Source: Chrysophaeum taylorii
Taxonomy: Eukaryota > Sar > Pelagophyceae > Pelagomonadales > Pelagomonadaceae
Assembly: GCA_029834535.1 (NCBI GenBank)
Contig: JAQMWT010000172.1
Span: 1 to 64,000 of the forward strand
Direction of reading: 5' to 3'
Length of the DNA: 64,000 nt
Under the pieces are notes generated by a model. It searched no databases. It saw nothing but the letters and a program-made list of their open reading frames with translations, and had not been told where the DNA came from. A program made the translations under genes and the position numbers. How positions within the stretch are numbered: position 1 is the stretch's first letter; every line of letters starts with the position of its first letter. This document shows positions 62,919 to 64,000 of this stretch, piece after piece.

Positions 62919-64000
62919 ATGAAACGGAGTGCGGCCATCGCGAAGCTCGAGGCGAAGCTCGGTCGCGGGCCGACCGATGCCGAGGTCGATGCCTTCGTCG
63001 AGCGGCGCAAAGAAAGAAAAAAACGGCGCAAGAAGGCTGATGATGAGAGCGCCCGGACGTGGGGCGAGGCGCGGTCGTGCCTGGCCGAATCGCTGGTCGC
63101 GGCGTGCGAGGCCAAGGGGTGGCCGGCGCCGACGCCGATCCAGGCCTTGTGCTGGCCGGTCCTCGCTTCCGGGCGCGACGCCGTCGCCGTCGCCGAGACC
63201 GGGTCCGGAAAGACTCTGGCCTTCGCACTCCCGGCGCTGTCCCGATGCGACGCGTCGAAGCTATCGATGCTCGTGCTATCGCCGACGCGCGAGCTCGCGC
63301 AGCAGTCGTTCGAGGTCGTCGACGAAATGGCCCGGGTGGTCGGAGCGCGGGCGGCCGTCGCCTTCGGCGGCGTGGCCAAGGCGCGCCAGGCGTCGGCGAT
63401 CGAGAAATGCTCGATCCTCGTCGCGACGCCGGGCCGACTCTGGGACCTCGTCGAGCACTCGACACTCCTCGGTGACTGCTCGTTCGTCGTCCTCGACGAA
63501 GCCGACAGGATGCTGGACATGGGATTCGTCCAGGTGGTGCGATCGATCCTCTCGAAAACACCGCCCGAGCGCCAAACGGCCATGTTCAGCGCGACCTGGC
63601 CGCCGGAGGTTCGCGCGATCGCGGCCGAGATGATGCGCTCTCCGGTCAAGGTGAGTACGGCCCCCGAAGAGCCGACCGCGAACGCCGCCGTGAGCCAAAC
63701 AGTCGTCGTCTGCGAGGAGCGGCGCCGCGACTCGAAGCTTCTGGAAACTCTCTCGCGCTTCTACTCGGACCGAGACTTCGACGGCTCCAAGACGATCGTT
63801 TTCGGGCTCTACAAGAAGGAATGTGCGCGCCTCGAAGGCTATTTGAACCGGAACGGCTGGACCTGCGTCGCGATACACGGCGACATGACTCAGGCGAGCC
63901 GGACGAAGGCATTCGACGATTTTAGATCTGGCAGGGCTCCGGTGCTAGTAGCCACCGACGTCGCCGCGCGAGGCTTGGACATTCCCGCTGTCTCCCTCGT
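62919..64000 (+). CDS. DEAD-box RNA helicase (C-terminus beyond window)
   Basis: The frame opens at ATG 62919 (MKRSAAIAKLEAKLGRGPTD) and stays open to the window edge (about 360 codons). A short basic N-terminus (ERRKERKKRRKKADD) suggests a nuclear or nucleolar protein. Motifs in order: Q motif region GWPAPTPIQ (about 68-75), AETGSGKT (92-99, ATP binding), PTRELAQQ, VATPGR, DEAD (193-196), SAT, then in the second RecA domain TIVFGLYKKECARL, CVAIHGDMTQASRT and LVATDVAARGLDIP. It unwinds RNA duplexes or remodels RNPs, perhaps in ribosome biogenesis (DDX5/Dbp2-like). All catalytic motifs in the visible part are intact. Confidence 0.93.
   Translation, partial: MKRSAAIAKLEAKLGRGPTDAEVDAFVERRKERKKRRKKADDESARTWGEARSCLAESLVAACEAKGWPAPTPIQALCWPVLASGRDAVAVAETGSGKTLAFALPALSRCDASKLSMLVLSPTRELAQQSFEVVDEMARVVGARAAVAFGGVAKARQASAIEKCSILVATPGRLWDLVEHSTLLGDCSFVVLDEADRMLDMGFVQVVRSILSKTPPERQTAMFSATWPPEVRAIAAEMMRSPVKVSTAPEEPTANAAVSQTVVVCEERRRDSKLLETLSRFYSDRDFDGSKTIVFGLYKKECARLEGYLNRNGWTCVAIHGDMTQASRTKAFDDFRSGRAPVLVATDVAARGLDIPAVSL

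Noticed and set aside
1-64000. CRISPR arrays, rRNA or tRNA genes
   Set aside because: No regularly spaced repeats, rRNA-like segments or cloverleaf-forming sequences were seen. The only tRNA-like match is the initiator tRNA complement in the copia primer sites.

Overview
The window looks like nuclear DNA of a unicellular, probably marine, photosynthetic protist, most likely a stramenopile alga (pelagophyte-like) or possibly a haptophyte. The reasons are GC-rich, very tightly packed host genes (gaps of 18-230 bp in many places), almost no introns (the two I can define are 40 and 49 bp), a thylakoid-lumen type leader on one protein, a PEN-2 gamma-secretase subunit, a DGAT2 fusion protein and an apparent selenocysteine peroxiredoxin. 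This assignment is an inference from gene content.

Layout. 1-6937: a Ty1/copia-type LTR retrotransposon (A), minus strand, running out of the window on the left. 6938-14530: host block with an EF-hand lumenal protein, CMC2, a Yak1/DYRK-type kinase and several coding stretches whose frames are interrupted. 14535-28161: a third copia copy (C, plus strand, 5'-truncated) split by a Ty3/gypsy element (15794-27840, minus), which is itself split by a LINE (17504-19860, minus, 14-bp target duplication). 28162-33163: an otubain-type deubiquitinase and a divergent RBR-type E3 ligase sharing a 92-bp promoter. 33169-46213: a copia element with both LTRs (B, minus, 5-bp target duplication ATTAG), carrying a Helitron helicase fragment. 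46219-64000: dense host genes: an otubain paralogue lacking the catalytic Cys, a small membrane protein, a methyltransferase-DGAT2 fusion, a Sec-peroxiredoxin, a trypsin-like protease, alpha-SNAP, a Cys/Met PLP enzyme, PEN-2, a small membrane protein, a YHYH/DUF4239 membrane protein, an F-box/JmjC protein, a DEK_C/SWIB protein and a DEAD-box helicase that runs off the right edge.

Main points. Both unrelated LTR families carry a cytosine-C5 DNA methyltransferase-like region inside their pol region: between protease and integrase in the copia family, and between gag/protease and reverse transcriptase in the gypsy element. Among host genes, the peroxiredoxin has an in-frame TGA exactly at the peroxidatic cysteine. 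The ubiquitin genes (deubiquitinase, E3, dead deubiquitinase paralogue) form a local cluster that copia B has split.

The retroelements are treated as fossils: parts and boundaries are given, but their individual defects are not catalogued.
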